Positions 16,930 to 25,798 of a stretch of DNA of 64,000 bases are shown piece after piece. The DNA is taken from NCBI RefSeq assembly GCF_001428805.1, contig NZ_LMIS01000001.1, positions 1,848,976-1,912,975 on the forward strand, read 5' to 3'. Position numbers and translations under genes: made by a program. The notes under the pieces are model-generated. The model searched no databases. It worked only from the letters and a program-made list of their open reading frames with translations, and was not told the DNA's origin. How positions within the stretch are numbered: position 1 is the first letter of the stretch; each line of letters begins with the position of its first letter. This stretch comes from Aeromicrobium sp. Root236. GTDB lineage: Bacteria; Actinomycetota; Actinomycetes; Propionibacteriales; Nocardioidaceae.

Positions 16930-17570
16930 TGGTGGTTGCCGGAGACGGCCAGGCCGACGCCGAGGCCGATCATCGAGGTGCCGCCGACGGCGCCCATCGC
17001 CTCACCACGCCGGGGTGACGCGTTGAACCACGTGCGGAGCTGGCTGGCGATGACGGCCCACAGACTGTCGGAGAGCAGGCCGATCACGACGGCGATGAGA
17101 CCCAGCAGCAGCATCTGCGCCTGCACATGGCCGTTGCCGCGGTCGATGAACTGCGGCAGCACGGCGCCGACGATCATGAACGCCTTGGGGTTGGAGACGC
17201 CGACGATGTAGCCCTGACGAATGACCTTGGGCCAGCTGAGCACCGGGTGGCCGCCGGCGCCGGCATTCTTCACGCTGAACGCCTTGCGGTGCCGGATGGC
17301 CTGGACGCCGAGCCACACCAGATAGGCGGCGCCGGCGAACTTGAGCACCATGAAGACGACGATCGACTCCTCGACGATGACACCGAGCCCGAACGCCACG
17401 AGCACCACGATCGTCAGCAGGCCGAGGGTGTTGCCCAGGACCGTCGCGAGCGCGACCCCTCGCCCGTACGCCAGGGCGCGACCGATGACGAACACGACGC
17501 TCGGGCCGGGGATCGCGATGAGGATGAACGCCGCGAGCCCGAAGGCGAGGAACTGGTCGACCGTGATCAT
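16926..17570 (-). CDS. LysE-family amino-acid exporter / translocator
   Basis: 214 aa, about six membrane helices. It opens with the family signature FLAFGLAAFILIAIPGPSVV and has GAAYLVWLGVQAIRHRKAF. I used the ATG at 17570 because GAGG lies nine bases upstream; an ATG nine bases earlier directly abuts that GAGG. LysE-type proteins export basic amino acids or homoserine-lactone-like solutes; the substrate cannot be assigned. Tail-to-tail with the SBF transporter. Confidence 0.86.
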   Translation of the reverse strand: MITVDQFLAFGLAAFILIAIPGPSVVFVIGRALAYGRGVALATVLGNTLGLLTIVVLVAFGLGVIVEESIVVFMVLKFAGAAYLVWLGVQAIRHRKAFSVKNAGAGGHPVLSWPKVIRQGYIVGVSNPKAFMIVGAVLPQFIDRGNGHVQAQMLLLGLIAVVIGLLSDSLWAVIASQLRTWFNASPRRGEAMGAVGGTSMIGLGVGLAVSGNHH

Positions 17571-17599
17571 GGCTGCCATCCTCGCAGAATCGCGCGTCC

Positions 17600-18385
17600 T
17601 CAGACAGTGGCGTGGAGGCGGGTGAACGCCAGTGCCTCGAGGAGATCGGCCTCGCGGTCGCTCTGGTCCTTGGCCTTGCGGGTGTTGATCTCCACGACGA
17701 CCTCGCCGTCATAGCCCGAGGCCGCGACGAGCTCGAGGAACTCCTGGCACGGCTGCGTCCCGCGGCCGGGGATCAGGTGCTCGTCCTTGGCCGAGCCGGA
17801 ACCGTCGGCGATGTGCACGTGGGCGAGCCGGCTGCCGAGCGCCTTGGCCATCTCGACGGGGTCCTCGCCGGCGGTCGAGCTGTGGGACAGGTCGACCGTG
17901 ACGTGGGCGTAGTCGTGCTGCAGCGGGTCCCACCCCGGCGCGTACGCCTGGAACTCCCGTTTGCCGGTGCGCCACGGATACATGTTCTCGACGGCGTACG
18001 TGATGCCGTGCTCGGCCTCGAGGTCGGCGATGCCCTCGACGAAGCCCCGGGCGTAGTCACGTTGCCACCGGAACGGCGGGTGCACGACGATCACCGAGGC
18101 ACCGACCTCGTGTGCCATCTCGGCGCTGCGGTGCAGCTTGCCCCACGGGTCGTTGCCCCACACCCGCTGCGTCACGAGCAGGCACGGCGCGTGGATCGAG
18201 ACCACGGGGATCTCGTGGAACGCGCTGAGCGCCTTGATCGCGGTGATGTCGGCGCTGACGTCGTCGATGCCGACCATGACCTCGACCCCGTCGTAGCCGA
18301 GCCGCGCGGCCGACTCGAACCCGCTGGCCGTCGACCCCGGGTAGACCGAGGAGGTCGACAACGAGACGCGGATGGGATCGGGCAC
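17600..18385 (-). CDS. Sugar phosphate isomerase/epimerase-type TIM barrel
   Basis: 261 aa xylose-isomerase-like barrel (AP endonuclease 2 superfamily). Metal-site residues are recognisable in [43 protein letters not shown] and VVVEINTR at strand ends. It matches Rv0498 by position between proC and the Ppx/GppA gene. GTG start with a leaderless -10 (TAGCCT, 18393-18398) seven bases upstream. The chemistry is not predictable beyond metal-dependent isomerase or endonuclease-like. Confidence 0.85.
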   Translation of the reverse strand: MPDPIRVSLSTSSVYPGSTASGFESAARLGYDGVEVMVGIDDVSADITAIKALSAFHEIPVVSIHAPCLLVTQRVWGNDPWGKLHRSAEMAHEVGASVIVVHPPFRWQRDYARGFVEGIADLEAEHGITYAVENMYPWRTGKREFQAYAPGWDPLQHDYAHVTVDLSHSSTAGEDPVEMAKALGSRLAHVHIADGSGSAKDEHLIPGRGTQPCQEFLELVAASGYDGEVVVEINTRKAKDQSDREADLLEALAFTRLHATV

Positions 18386-18392
18386 GAGTTCA

Positions 18393-18398
18393 AGGCTA
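18393..18398 (-). promoter_or_regulatory. Leaderless -10 element (TAGCCT) of the TIM-barrel gene
   Basis: Minus-strand TAGCCT lies seven bases before the GTG at 18385 and supports that GTG as the start. Confidence 0.55.
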
Positions 18399-18457
18399 GA
18401 CCGGGGGTCCAGTCGATCGGACGGGGATGGCCGGGAATCTCAGAAGCGGGCTGAGAC

Positions 18458-19369
18458 CTAGAGGCCGTCGAGGTGCTCCAGCAGGATGCCCTCGCGCAGG
18501 GCCCACGGGCAGATCTCTAGCTGGGTGAGGTCGAACAGATCCATCGTGGCCTCGGCGACGAGTGCGCCCGCGCGCATCTGGTGCGCGCGGTCCGGCGACA
18601 CCCCCGGCATGCCGGCGATGTCCTCGGTCGGCTTCGTCGCCAGCTGCTCGACGAGGTGCGACAGGTCCGGCTTGCTGAGCACCCGGCGTACGTACTGGCC
18701 CTCGCTCGACGACGCGGCGCCGCAGATGCGCGCCAGTGAACGGAACGTCTTGCTGGTCGCGACGGCCCGGTCGAACGAGCCACCGCGCAGGATCGCCCCG
18801 GCCTCGTCGGCGATCGTCGAACGGATGTGCAGGCGCAGCTCGGAGTGCGTACGACCGGCATCGAGCCACTCGCGCGTCAGGCGTCCGGCGCCGAGGGCCA
18901 TCGACTGGGCGACGTCGGGGGTCTCGTCGGACCCGGCGGCGATCTCGAGCGACCCGCCGCCGATGTCGAAGACGCCGAGGCGGCCGGCGGACCAGCCGAA
19001 CCAACGGCGTACGGCGAGGAACGTCAGACGAGCCTCGTCCTCACCGCCCAGGACCTGGAGGTCGAGCCCGCTGGCGGCGTTGACCCGGGCGATGACGTCG
19101 TCGGCGTTGACCGCGTCACGTACGGCGGACGTCGCGAACGCCAGGATCGTGGTGCAGCCCTTGTCCTCGGCCTCGGCGCGGGCGTCGACGACGTACTTGG
19201 TCAGCCGGGAGATGCCCTCCTCTGTGACGGCGTTGTCGGCGTCGAGGTGCTCGGCGAGCCGAAGCGGCTCCTTGTAGCTGTGGGCCGGGACGGGCGGGCC
19301 GCCGCGGAAGGCGTCGACGACGAGCAGGTGGCCGGTGTTGGACCCGATGTCGAGGACGCCCATGCGCAT
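18458..19369 (-). CDS. Ppx/GppA-family phosphatase (exopolyphosphatase-like)
   Basis: 303 aa, the short one-module form found in actinomycetes (Rv0496/PPX1 type). The actin-like ATPase fold shows VLDIGSNTGHLLVVD at the N-terminus and FDIGGGSLEIAAG near residue 135, with ALGAGRLTREW after it. It hydrolyses polyphosphate or pppGpp and so may tune the stringent response. The start ATG follows GAGAGG; a second ATG two codons later is possible. Divergent from the Cys-rich gene, the same arrangement as Rv0496/Rv0495c. Confidence 0.93.
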   Translation of the reverse strand: MRMGVLDIGSNTGHLLVVDAFRGGPPVPAHSYKEPLRLAEHLDADNAVTEEGISRLTKYVVDARAEAEDKGCTTILAFATSAVRDAVNADDVIARVNAASGLDLQVLGGEDEARLTFLAVRRWFGWSAGRLGVFDIGGGSLEIAAGSDETPDVAQSMALGAGRLTREWLDAGRTHSELRLHIRSTIADEAGAILRGGSFDRAVATSKTFRSLARICGAASSSEGQYVRRVLSKPDLSHLVEQLATKPTEDIAGMPGVSPDRAHQMRAGALVAEATMDLFDLTQLEICPWALREGILLEHLDGL

Positions 19370-19413
19370 GTGTCCATCCTCTCACTGGCGGTGGCACGTC
19401 AGGGGCGACGCCC

Positions 19414-19419
19414 TAGCAT
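19414..19419 (+). promoter_or_regulatory. Leaderless -10 element (TAGCAT) of the Cys-rich protein gene
   Basis: TAGCAT ends seven bases before the ATG at 19427. The upstream in-frame ATG at 19418 overlaps the -10 itself, so 19427 is the better start. Confidence 0.6.
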
Positions 19420-19426
19420 GAGGGGG

Positions 19427-20170
19427 ATGCCAGAAGTCGAGCTCGGATTCCCCCGTACGTTTGTGGAGTTCGCCAATCCCGCGGACCCGACCGAGGTCTT
19501 TCGCTGCGACCTGACGTGGCTCACGTCGCGGTGGACCTGCATCTTCGGCGCCGGCTGCCCCGGGATCTACGAGACGAGCCCCGAGGCGGGCTGCTGCACG
19601 TTGGGCGCCCACTTCGCCGATGACGACGACGCGAAGCGGGTCGGCGCGATCGTCGACCAGCTGACCCCGGCCCACTGGGAGCGGCACGACGAAGGCCGTC
19701 GCGGCGGCTGGACCGAGAAGGACGACGAGGGCGAGCTCAAGACGCGTGCCTTCGAGGGCGCCTGCGTCTTCCACAACTCACGCGGCTTCGAGGGCGGCTA
19801 CGGGTGCGCCCTGCACGGCTACGCGCTGGAGAACGACCTCAAGCCGCACACGACCAAGCCCGACGTGTGCTGGCAGCTGCCGCTGCGGCGACAGTTCCGC
19901 GACGTCGACCGTGGCGACGGCACGACGTACACCGAGACGCAGATCGGCGAGTACACCCGCGCGGGCTGGGGACCGGGCGGTGCCGACCTCGACTGGTACT
20001 GCTCCTCCAACACCGAGGCCCATGTCGGGCTGGAGCCGGTCTACGTCACCAACCGGGACGAGCTGACCGAGCTGATGGGTGAGGCCGGATATGCCGAGCT
20101 GGCCCGCTATTGCAGGGAGCACGAGGCCGGAGGCACCAATACACCACACCCGGCCGACCCCCACCGCTGA
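19427..20170 (+). CDS. Conserved Cys-rich protein, Rv0495c-like
   Basis: 247 aa, no signal peptide or membrane helix. Cysteines cluster in RCDLTWLTSRWTC, FGAGCPGIYE and GCCTLG, with later ones in GACVFHN, GYGCALHGYAL, KPDVCWQLPLRRQ and DWYCSS. The pattern resembles small Fe-S or zinc cluster proteins (YkgJ/DUF3109-like). A homologue stands divergently beside the Ppx/GppA gene in M. tuberculosis, so the pairing is old. The function is unknown; metal binding is inference from the cysteines. Confidence 0.82.
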   Translation: MPEVELGFPRTFVEFANPADPTEVFRCDLTWLTSRWTCIFGAGCPGIYETSPEAGCCTLGAHFADDDDAKRVGAIVDQLTPAHWERHDEGRRGGWTEKDDEGELKTRAFEGACVFHNSRGFEGGYGCALHGYALENDLKPHTTKPDVCWQLPLRRQFRDVDRGDGTTYTETQIGEYTRAGWGPGGADLDWYCSSNTEAHVGLEPVYVTNRDELTELMGEAGYAELARYCREHEAGGTNTPHPADPHR

Positions 20171-20212
20171 CCCCCTGCACCACCGTGATCCGGGGTCAGG
20201 CAACAATGCCGT

Positions 20213-20851
20213 ATGCACCTCGACCACGTCTCGTTCGCCGTTGGCCCTGACGGCCTCGCCGGTACGACCGCAGAGCTCGGCCGGCTGCTGAATGCCACGT
20301 TCATCGACGGCGGTGCCCACCCCCGGTTCGGCACCCGCAACATGATCCTGCCTCTCAAGAACCGCCAGTACCTCGAGGTCGTCGAAGTCCTCGACCACCC
20401 GGCCGCCGACAAGGCCGCCTTCGGGCAGGCCGTCCGCGCCCGCCGCGACGCCGGCGGAGGATGGCTCGGCTGGGTCGTCTCGGTCGACGACATCACCGAG
20501 GTCGAGCACCGCATGGGTCGGCACGCCGTGCCCGGCAACCGCCGCCGCCCCGACGGCTACAACCTCGAGTGGAAGCAGATCGGCACGAGCGGCATGAAGG
20601 CCGACCCGCAGCTGCCGTTCGTCATCAAGTGGGAGAAGGACCCGGCCCAGCACCCGTCGCAGATGGCCGACTCCCAGATCGCGCTGACCGCTCTCGAGAT
20701 CGCCGGCGACCCCAAGCGGCTGGCCGACTACCTCGGCGAGCCCGCGGTCGAGGCGCTCGAGGAGATCGAGGTCCGTTGGGTCGCACCGCACGGCACCCCC
20801 GGCATCCTCGCCGCCGAGTTCAGCACCCCGGACGGCGTCGTCCGGATCTGA
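20213..20851 (+). CDS. Glyoxalase-like VOC-family protein
   Basis: 212 aa. The N-terminus LDHVSFAVG begins a VOC (glyoxalase/bleomycin-resistance) module, with QYLEVVEVLDHP as a likely metal-strand Glu. The C-terminal half repeats the fold less clearly, as in the single-chain Glyoxalase_3 group. The ATG is preceded by AACAAT five bases upstream, a poor leaderless -10, and by no ribosome site. No substrate can be proposed; its neighbours are not functionally linked. Confidence 0.78.
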   Translation: MHLDHVSFAVGPDGLAGTTAELGRLLNATFIDGGAHPRFGTRNMILPLKNRQYLEVVEVLDHPAADKAAFGQAVRARRDAGGGWLGWVVSVDDITEVEHRMGRHAVPGNRRRPDGYNLEWKQIGTSGMKADPQLPFVIKWEKDPAQHPSQMADSQIALTALEIAGDPKRLADYLGEPAVEALEEIEVRWVAPHGTPGILAAEFSTPDGVVRI

Positions 20852-20890
20852 CCTGTGGGCGCGGCGCCCCCGACTGTCACACGGCGCGCC

Positions 20891-20896
20891 TAGGCT
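20891..20896 (+). promoter_or_regulatory. Leaderless -10 element (TAGGCT) of radA
   Basis: TAGGCT ends seven bases before the radA ATG at 20904. Confidence 0.6.
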
Positions 20897-20903
20897 GACG
20901 GCC

Positions 20904-22280
20904 ATGGCAGCCACCAAGACCGCCCGGCCCGCATACGTCTGCGCGGACTGCGGCTGGACGACCAGCAAGTGGGTCGGCCGCTGCGGCGAGTGCCAGGCCT
21001 GGGGCACGGTCGACGTCGCCGCCCCCGTCCGCACCGGCCGCACGCAGGCAGCCCCTGTCGCCGCGCCTGCCGTCCCAATCAGCCAGGTCACGATCGAGTC
21101 GGCACGGTCGACGACGTCCGGCATCGGCGAGCTCGACCGGGTGCTGGGCGGCGGCGTCGTCCCCGGCGCGGTGCTGCTGCTCGCCGGCGAGCCCGGCGTC
21201 GGCAAGTCGACGCTGTTGCTCGAGGTCGCCGCGCGGTGGGCACGAGCCGGCCGCCGCACGCTCTACGTCTCCGGCGAGGAGTCCGCCGCCCAGGTACGCC
21301 TACGGGCCGAGCGCACCGGCGCGGTCGACGACAACCTCTACCTCGCGGCCGAGACCGACCTCGGCGCTGTGCTGACGCACGTCGAGACGGTCAAGCCCGG
21401 GCTGCTGATCGTCGACTCGGTGCAGACCATCGGCTCGGCCGACGTCGACGGCGTGCCGGGTGGCGTCACCCAGGTGCGCGAGGTCGCGTCGGCGGTCATC
21501 CAGCGGGCCAAGCGCGACAACATCGCCACCCTGCTCGTCGGCCACGTCACCAAGGACGGCTCGGTCGCCGGACCGCGCGTCCTCGAGCACCTCGTCGACG
21601 TCGTCCTGCAGTTCGAGGGCGACCGCAGCTCGCGGCTGCGCCTGCTCCGCGCGGTCAAGAACCGCTTCGGCCCGGTCGACGAGATCGGCTGCTTCGACCT
21701 CGTCGACGACGGCATCGTCGAGGTCCCCGACCCGACCGGGCTGTTCGTGTCCCGCCACGAGCAACCGGTCCCGGGCACGTGCGTCACGGTCACGATGGAG
21801 GGCCGGCGGCCGCTGCTGGCCGAGGTGCAGGCACTGACGGTCAAGTCGTCGACGCCGTCCCCCAGGCGTACGTCCAGCGGGCTCGACTCCTCACGGGTGG
21901 CGATGATCCTCGCCGTGCTCACCAAGCACTGCAAGGTCAACCTCTCCGAGCTCGACGTCTACACCGCGACCGTCGGCGGCGCGCGCCTCGTCGAGCCGTC
22001 GGTCGACCTCGCCCTCGCGATCGCCACGGTCTCGGCCCAGCGCGAGTCCGCCGTGCCGGCCAACCTCGTCGCGATCGGCGAGGTCGGGCTCGCCGGCGAG
22101 GTCCGCAAGGTCAGCAACCTGGTCGCCCGGCTCCGCGAGGCGGAGCGGATCGGCTTCCGCCGGGCGGTCGTCCCTGCCGGCTCGGAGGGCCTCGAGGGCC
22201 TCCGCACGTCGATGACGATCACGGCGGTCAGCAACATCCAGGCCGCGATGGCCTGTCTCGATGTCACAGCGCCCTATTGA
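20904..22280 (+). CDS. radA: DNA repair protein RadA
   Basis: Branch-migration motor acting with RecA in recombination. 458 aa. The zinc ribbon has Cys13, Cys16, Cys27 and Cys30, the RecA-like ATPase has Walker A GEPGVGKST near residue 96, the RadA-specific KNRFG motif is near residue 252, and a C-terminal Lon-protease-like domain runs from about residue 320 (YTATVGGARLVEPSVDLAL). All domains are intact. disA follows 41 bases later in the same direction, the conserved radA-disA pairing. Confidence 0.98.
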   Translation: MAATKTARPAYVCADCGWTTSKWVGRCGECQAWGTVDVAAPVRTGRTQAAPVAAPAVPISQVTIESARSTTSGIGELDRVLGGGVVPGAVLLLAGEPGVGKSTLLLEVAARWARAGRRTLYVSGEESAAQVRLRAERTGAVDDNLYLAAETDLGAVLTHVETVKPGLLIVDSVQTIGSADVDGVPGGVTQVREVASAVIQRAKRDNIATLLVGHVTKDGSVAGPRVLEHLVDVVLQFEGDRSSRLRLLRAVKNRFGPVDEIGCFDLVDDGIVEVPDPTGLFVSRHEQPVPGTCVTVTMEGRRPLLAEVQALTVKSSTPSPRRTSSGLDSSRVAMILAVLTKHCKVNLSELDVYTATVGGARLVEPSVDLALAIATVSAQRESAVPANLVAIGEVGLAGEVRKVSNLVARLREAERIGFRRAVVPAGSEGLEGLRTSMTITAVSNIQAAMACLDVTAPY

Positions 22281-22321
22281 TGCCGCATACACTGTGTGCG
22301 ACCTGAGTGAGGTGAGTGACC

Positions 22322-23422
22322 ATGGCGTCAGCAGCAGAGCGTGCCGCGGCGGCAGCAGAGGCTTCCGCGCGCCTGCGCGCAACCTTGGCCACCGTCGCGC
22401 CCGGCACATCGCTGCGTGAGGGCCTCGAGCGCATCCTGAGGGGCCGCACCGGCGCGTTGGTCGTCGTCGGCCACGACCGCCAGATCGAGGCAATCTCGAC
22501 CGGCGGCTTCGCCCTCGACGTGCCGTTCACGGCCACGGGCCTGCGCGAGCTCGCCAAAATGGACGGCGCGATCATCCTCGACCGTGACGCGACGCGCATC
22601 CTGATGGCCGGCGTCCACCTGATGCCAGATCCGTCGATCGTCACGCAGGAGACCGGCACGCGTCACCGCACCGCCGACCGCGTCGCCCGCCAGACCGGCG
22701 TCCCCGTCATCTCGGTCTCGGCGTCGATGCACATCATCGCGCTCTACCTCGAGGACCTGCGTCACGTGCTCGAGGAGACCGGCGCCGTGCTGGGCCGCGC
22801 CAACCAGGCGCTCCAGACCCTCGAGCGCTACCGCAACCGCCTCGACGAGGTCTCCGACGCGCTGTCGGCCCTCGAGATCGAGGACCTCGTCACGGTCCGC
22901 GACGTGTCAGCCGTGGCCCAGCGGCTCGAGATGGTCAGCCGCATCGCCGGCGAGATCGACACCTACGTCCTCGAGCTCGGCACCGACGGCCGCCTGCTCG
23001 CCCTGCAGCTCGAGGAGCTCATCAGCGGCGTCGACGCCGAGCGCGAGCTGATCATCCGCGACTACATGCCGAGCGGTCGCCGTGGCCGTACGCCCGAGGC
23101 CGTGCTCGCCGAGCTCGCCGCGATCGAGTCGACCGATCTCGTCGACCTGGGCTCGGTCGCCCGCGCCTTGCGCATCGGCACCGAGGAGACGCTCGACAGC
23201 CCGTTGGCGCCCCGTGGCTACCGACTGCTGGCGCGCATCCCCCGGCTGCCCATCACGGTGGTCGAGCGTCTCATCGAGCACTTCGGCTCGCTCCAGAAGC
23301 TGCTCGCCGCGAGCATCGAGGACCTCCAGACCGTCGAGGGCGTCGGCGACCTGCGGGCCCGTGGCGTGCGCGAGGGCCTCTCCCGGCTCGCCGAGTCCAG
23401 CATCCTCGAGCGCTACGTCTAG
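22322..23422 (+). CDS. disA: DNA integrity scanning protein / diadenylate cyclase DisA
   Basis: Makes c-di-AMP from two ATP while scanning DNA, and stops at branched structures. 366 aa. The N-terminal DAC domain has the catalytic DGA at residues 81-83 and RHRTA at 114-118. A helical linker and a C-terminal helix-hairpin-helix domain (LLAASIEDLQTVEGVGDLRA) follow. I chose the ATG with AGGTGA six bases upstream over a GTG two codons earlier. RadA and DisA interact in other bacteria, so the linkage fits a shared role at recombination intermediates. Confidence 0.97.
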   Translation: MASAAERAAAAAEASARLRATLATVAPGTSLREGLERILRGRTGALVVVGHDRQIEAISTGGFALDVPFTATGLRELAKMDGAIILDRDATRILMAGVHLMPDPSIVTQETGTRHRTADRVARQTGVPVISVSASMHIIALYLEDLRHVLEETGAVLGRANQALQTLERYRNRLDEVSDALSALEIEDLVTVRDVSAVAQRLEMVSRIAGEIDTYVLELGTDGRLLALQLEELISGVDAERELIIRDYMPSGRRGRTPEAVLAELAAIESTDLVDLGSVARALRIGTEETLDSPLAPRGYRLLARIPRLPITVVERLIEHFGSLQKLLAASIEDLQTVEGVGDLRARGVREGLSRLAESSILERYV

Positions 23423-23467
23423 CCGGACCATCGAACTAGCCGCGCCGGCCCGGACCATCGGACTAGC
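23423..23467. repeat. Short tandem-like direct repeat after disA
   Basis: An 18-base unit CCGGACCATCGAACTAGC at 23423-23440 recurs at 23450-23467 with one change. It lies in the gap between the convergent disA and the membrane-anchored gene. No terminator is visible in the rest of the gap. Confidence 0.5.
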
Positions 23468-23564
23468 AAGGCTCGCGTCGCGAGGTGGGCCATCCGTCAC
23501 TCACGCGCCAACGGCGTTAGCCGCCGACATCAGGCGACCTGAGGCTCGCTCTCCAGTCTGTGAT

Positions 23565-24266
23565 TCAGTCGTCGGCGGGCTTCGTCGTGTTCTTGGCCGA
23601 CGGCGTCGGCTTCGTCGGCGTCGGCTTCGTGGTCGGCGTGGTCTTGGGCACGGGCCTGCGCTCGAGGGTGAACGTCGCCTTGCCCGGTTCGCCGCCGAGC
23701 GTGCCGACCTGCACCGCATAGGTGCCAGGCGTCGCGAAGCCCTCCTTGGCCGAGCACTTGGCGCCCGAGCCGCGGCCCGACCAGGTGGCGGTCACGAGCG
23801 AGGCCCACTGCGGCGAGATCGCGACCGGGTCGTCGAGGAGCGAGGTCTTGCAGACCGTGGAGTCCCAGATCGCCGTCTTGTTGGCGCTGATGACGGCCAC
23901 CATCTCGGCGTCGGAGGGCGTCAGCGTGCAGGCCGTCTGCTCCGTCGAGCTGACGACGAGGCCGATCTTGACCGGGCCCTTGGTGAACTGCCCCGCCTCG
24001 ACCGTCGGAGTGATGCGCACCTTCTCGGGGTCGCACGCGCGGCTCGCACTCACCAGCGTCACGTCGACGACGCCGTTGACCGGAGCGGCCACCGTCGGAG
24101 CCGTGGTCGTGGCCGTCACGGCCGGGGTCTTGGCTGCCGGCTTGCCGTCGGGCTTGTCGTCGCCGCCGACGAACCTGAGTGCCAGCCAGACCAGCGCGAT
24201 CACGGCTGCGAGGGCGAGCAGCCGACGACGCCAGTAGACCTCCGCAGGCAACCGTCGCTGGCTCAC
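23565..24266 (-). CDS. Membrane-anchored secreted protein of unknown function
   Basis: 233 aa. A basic N-terminus and one membrane helix (LLALAAVIALVWLALRFVG) are followed by a Thr/Ala/Pro linker, a ~130-residue extracytoplasmic beta-rich domain with four cysteines that probably form two disulfides, and a Pro/Thr/Lys tail. A gene of this description (Rv3587c) follows disA in M. tuberculosis, so it may be the positional equivalent. GTG start with a leaderless -10. The domain loosely resembles DUF4232 cell-envelope domains; no function is assigned. Confidence 0.75.
   Translation of the reverse strand: MSQRRLPAEVYWRRRLLALAAVIALVWLALRFVGGDDKPDGKPAAKTPAVTATTTAPTVAAPVNGVVDVTLVSASRACDPEKVRITPTVEAGQFTKGPVKIGLVVSSTEQTACTLTPSDAEMVAVISANKTAIWDSTVCKTSLLDDPVAISPQWASLVTATWSGRGSGAKCSAKEGFATPGTYAVQVGTLGGEPGKATFTLERRPVPKTTPTTKPTPTKPTPSAKNTTKPADD
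24073..24078 (-). other. Interior of the membrane-anchored protein gene (no separate signal)
   Basis: Within the extracytoplasmic domain coding region; no independent regulatory signal is seen here. The gene's own -10 element is the TAGCGT described at 24273-24278. Confidence 0.05.
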
Positions 24267-24272
24267 GAACCC

Positions 24273-24278
24273 ACGCTA
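24273..24278 (-). promoter_or_regulatory. Leaderless -10 element (TAGCGT) of the membrane-anchored protein gene
   Basis: Minus-strand TAGCGT ends six bases before the GTG at 24266. Confidence 0.55.
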
Positions 24279-24346
24279 TCCGCGCGCCACCCGCTGAGGC
24301 GTCCCGACGCGCCCTCGTGTGGGCTGCGTGCGAGGATCGACGCGTC

Positions 24347-25243
24347 ATGACGACCCGATCCGCCCCGCTGCCTGTCGCCGACCTGGCACGGTTGCACGAC
24401 GAGCTCCTCGACTGGTTCGCCCGCACGGCCCGCGACCTGCCGTGGCGCCGCGACGCATCACCGTGGGCCGTCATGGTCTCGGAGTTCATGCTGCAGCAGA
24501 CACCGGTCTCCCGCGTGCTCCCGGTGTACGAAGCGTGGGTCCAGCGGTGGCCCACACCGGCGGCACTGGCCGCGGAGTCACCGGGCGAGGCGGTGCGCGC
24601 GTGGGGCCGCCTCGGCTATCCCCGCCGCGCCCTTCGCCTGCACGCCGCCGCCACGGCGATCGTCGAGCGGCACGACGGGGAGGTGCCGTCGTCGCTCGAC
24701 GACCTGTTGGCGCTGCCCGGCGTCGGCGCCTACACCGCGGCTGCGGTCTCGTCGTTCGCGTTCGCCGGCCGCGAGGCGGTCCTCGACACCAACGTCCGGC
24801 GCGTGTTCGCCCGTGTCGTCGGCGGTGAGCAGTTCCCGCCAGCCGCGGTCACGGCCGCCGAGCGCGACCTGGCCACGGCCCTGCTGCCCGTACGCGATGC
24901 GCACCGTTGGGCGGCCGCCACGATGGAGCTCGGCGCCCTGGTCTGCACCGCGCGGTCACCCCGCTGCCACGAGTGCCCGGTCGCCGACCTGTGTCGCTGG
25001 CGGGCGGCGGGCTATCCGGCGTACGACGGCCCGGTCCGCCGCGGCCAGGCGTGGCACGGCACGGACCGGCAGTGCCGCGGGCGACTCATGGCGGTGCTCC
25101 GCGAGGCGGTCGGACCGGTGCCGAAGCCCGCGCTCGACATCGTGTGGCCCGACGCCCTGCAGCGCGAGCGAGCCCTCGACGGCCTGGTCGCCGACGGCCT
25201 GGTCGAGCCCCTGCCGGACGGCACCTACGCCCTGCCGAGCTGA
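24347..25243 (+). CDS. mutY: A/G-specific adenine DNA glycosylase
   Basis: Removes adenine mispaired with 8-oxoguanine. 298 aa, the short actinobacterial form without a full C-terminal NUDIX-like domain. The catalytic Glu is in SEFMLQQTPVSRV, helix-hairpin-helix in LPGVGAYTAAAV, and the active-site Asp in VLDTNVRRVFAR. The 4Fe-4S loop is C-x6-C-x2-C-x5-C in CTARSPRCHECPVADLC. The open frame extends upstream, but the family start is this ATG. It sits near radA/disA as in mycobacteria. Confidence 0.96.
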   Translation: MTTRSAPLPVADLARLHDELLDWFARTARDLPWRRDASPWAVMVSEFMLQQTPVSRVLPVYEAWVQRWPTPAALAAESPGEAVRAWGRLGYPRRALRLHAAATAIVERHDGEVPSSLDDLLALPGVGAYTAAAVSSFAFAGREAVLDTNVRRVFARVVGGEQFPPAAVTAAERDLATALLPVRDAHRWAAATMELGALVCTARSPRCHECPVADLCRWRAAGYPAYDGPVRRGQAWHGTDRQCRGRLMAVLREAVGPVPKPALDIVWPDALQRERALDGLVADGLVEPLPDGTYALPS

Positions 25244-25247
25244 GGGC

Positions 25248-25787
25248 TCAGTCGAGGGCCTGCGCCAGGTCCTCGATGATCTGCCGCGACTCGGCCTCGT
25301 CGTCGAGCGGCCGGTCGAGGAACACCCCGTTGAACGTCGCATCGATCAGGTTGGCCATGCCCGGCGCCCGCTTGGCGGTGACCCCGGAGCGTTGGAGGTA
25401 CGCGGCGACTGCCCGGATCCACAACGCGTTGGAGGCCTTGATCGACGAGGCGTACGGTTCACGGCCGAGCAGACCGAGTGCCGCCGCCTCGACGTACATG
25501 CGCTGGCAGCGCTGCACCTGCTCGTCCTCGGTGTACGTCGTCCAGAGGGCGAGCACCGCCTCGCGCAGCGACCCGGCGGGCGCCATGGCGTCGATGTGGG
25601 CCATCGAGCGGGTGTTGGACGCCTCGAGCACCGCGGCGACCAGCTCGTCCTTGGAGCCGAAGTGATAGATCAGCATGCGGTCGCTCGTGCCCAGCTCCGC
25701 GGCGAGCGGACGCAGGCTGAGCCCGATCAGCCCATGGGCCAGGGCGTAGTCGGTGGCTGCCTCGGTGAGGTCGTCGCGCTTGTTCAT
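25248..25787 (-). CDS. TetR/AcrR-family repressor
   Basis: 179 aa from the ATG at 25787. The N-terminal HTH reads SLRPLAAELGTSDRMLIYHFGSKDELVAAVLEA; the C-terminal ligand domain is divergent. An in-frame ATG at 25805 falls inside an operator palindrome and is less likely. Divergent from an SMR efflux pump gene with two identical-type operators between them, so it is almost certainly the local repressor of that pump, probably induced by a cationic drug or metabolite. Confidence 0.9.
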   Translation of the reverse strand: MNKRDDLTEAATDYALAHGLIGLSLRPLAAELGTSDRMLIYHFGSKDELVAAVLEASNTRSMAHIDAMAPAGSLREAVLALWTTYTEDEQVQRCQRMYVEAAALGLLGREPYASSIKASNALWIRAVAAYLQRSGVTAKRAPGMANLIDATFNGVFLDRPLDDEAESRQIIEDLAQALD

Positions 25788-25798
25788 CGACGCCAAAC

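Noticed and set aside
24073-24078. Any regulatory signal inside the membrane-anchored protein gene
   Set aside because: On re-inspection this is ordinary coding sequence; the low-confidence placeholder entry at this position should be disregarded in favour of the -10 at 24273-24278.
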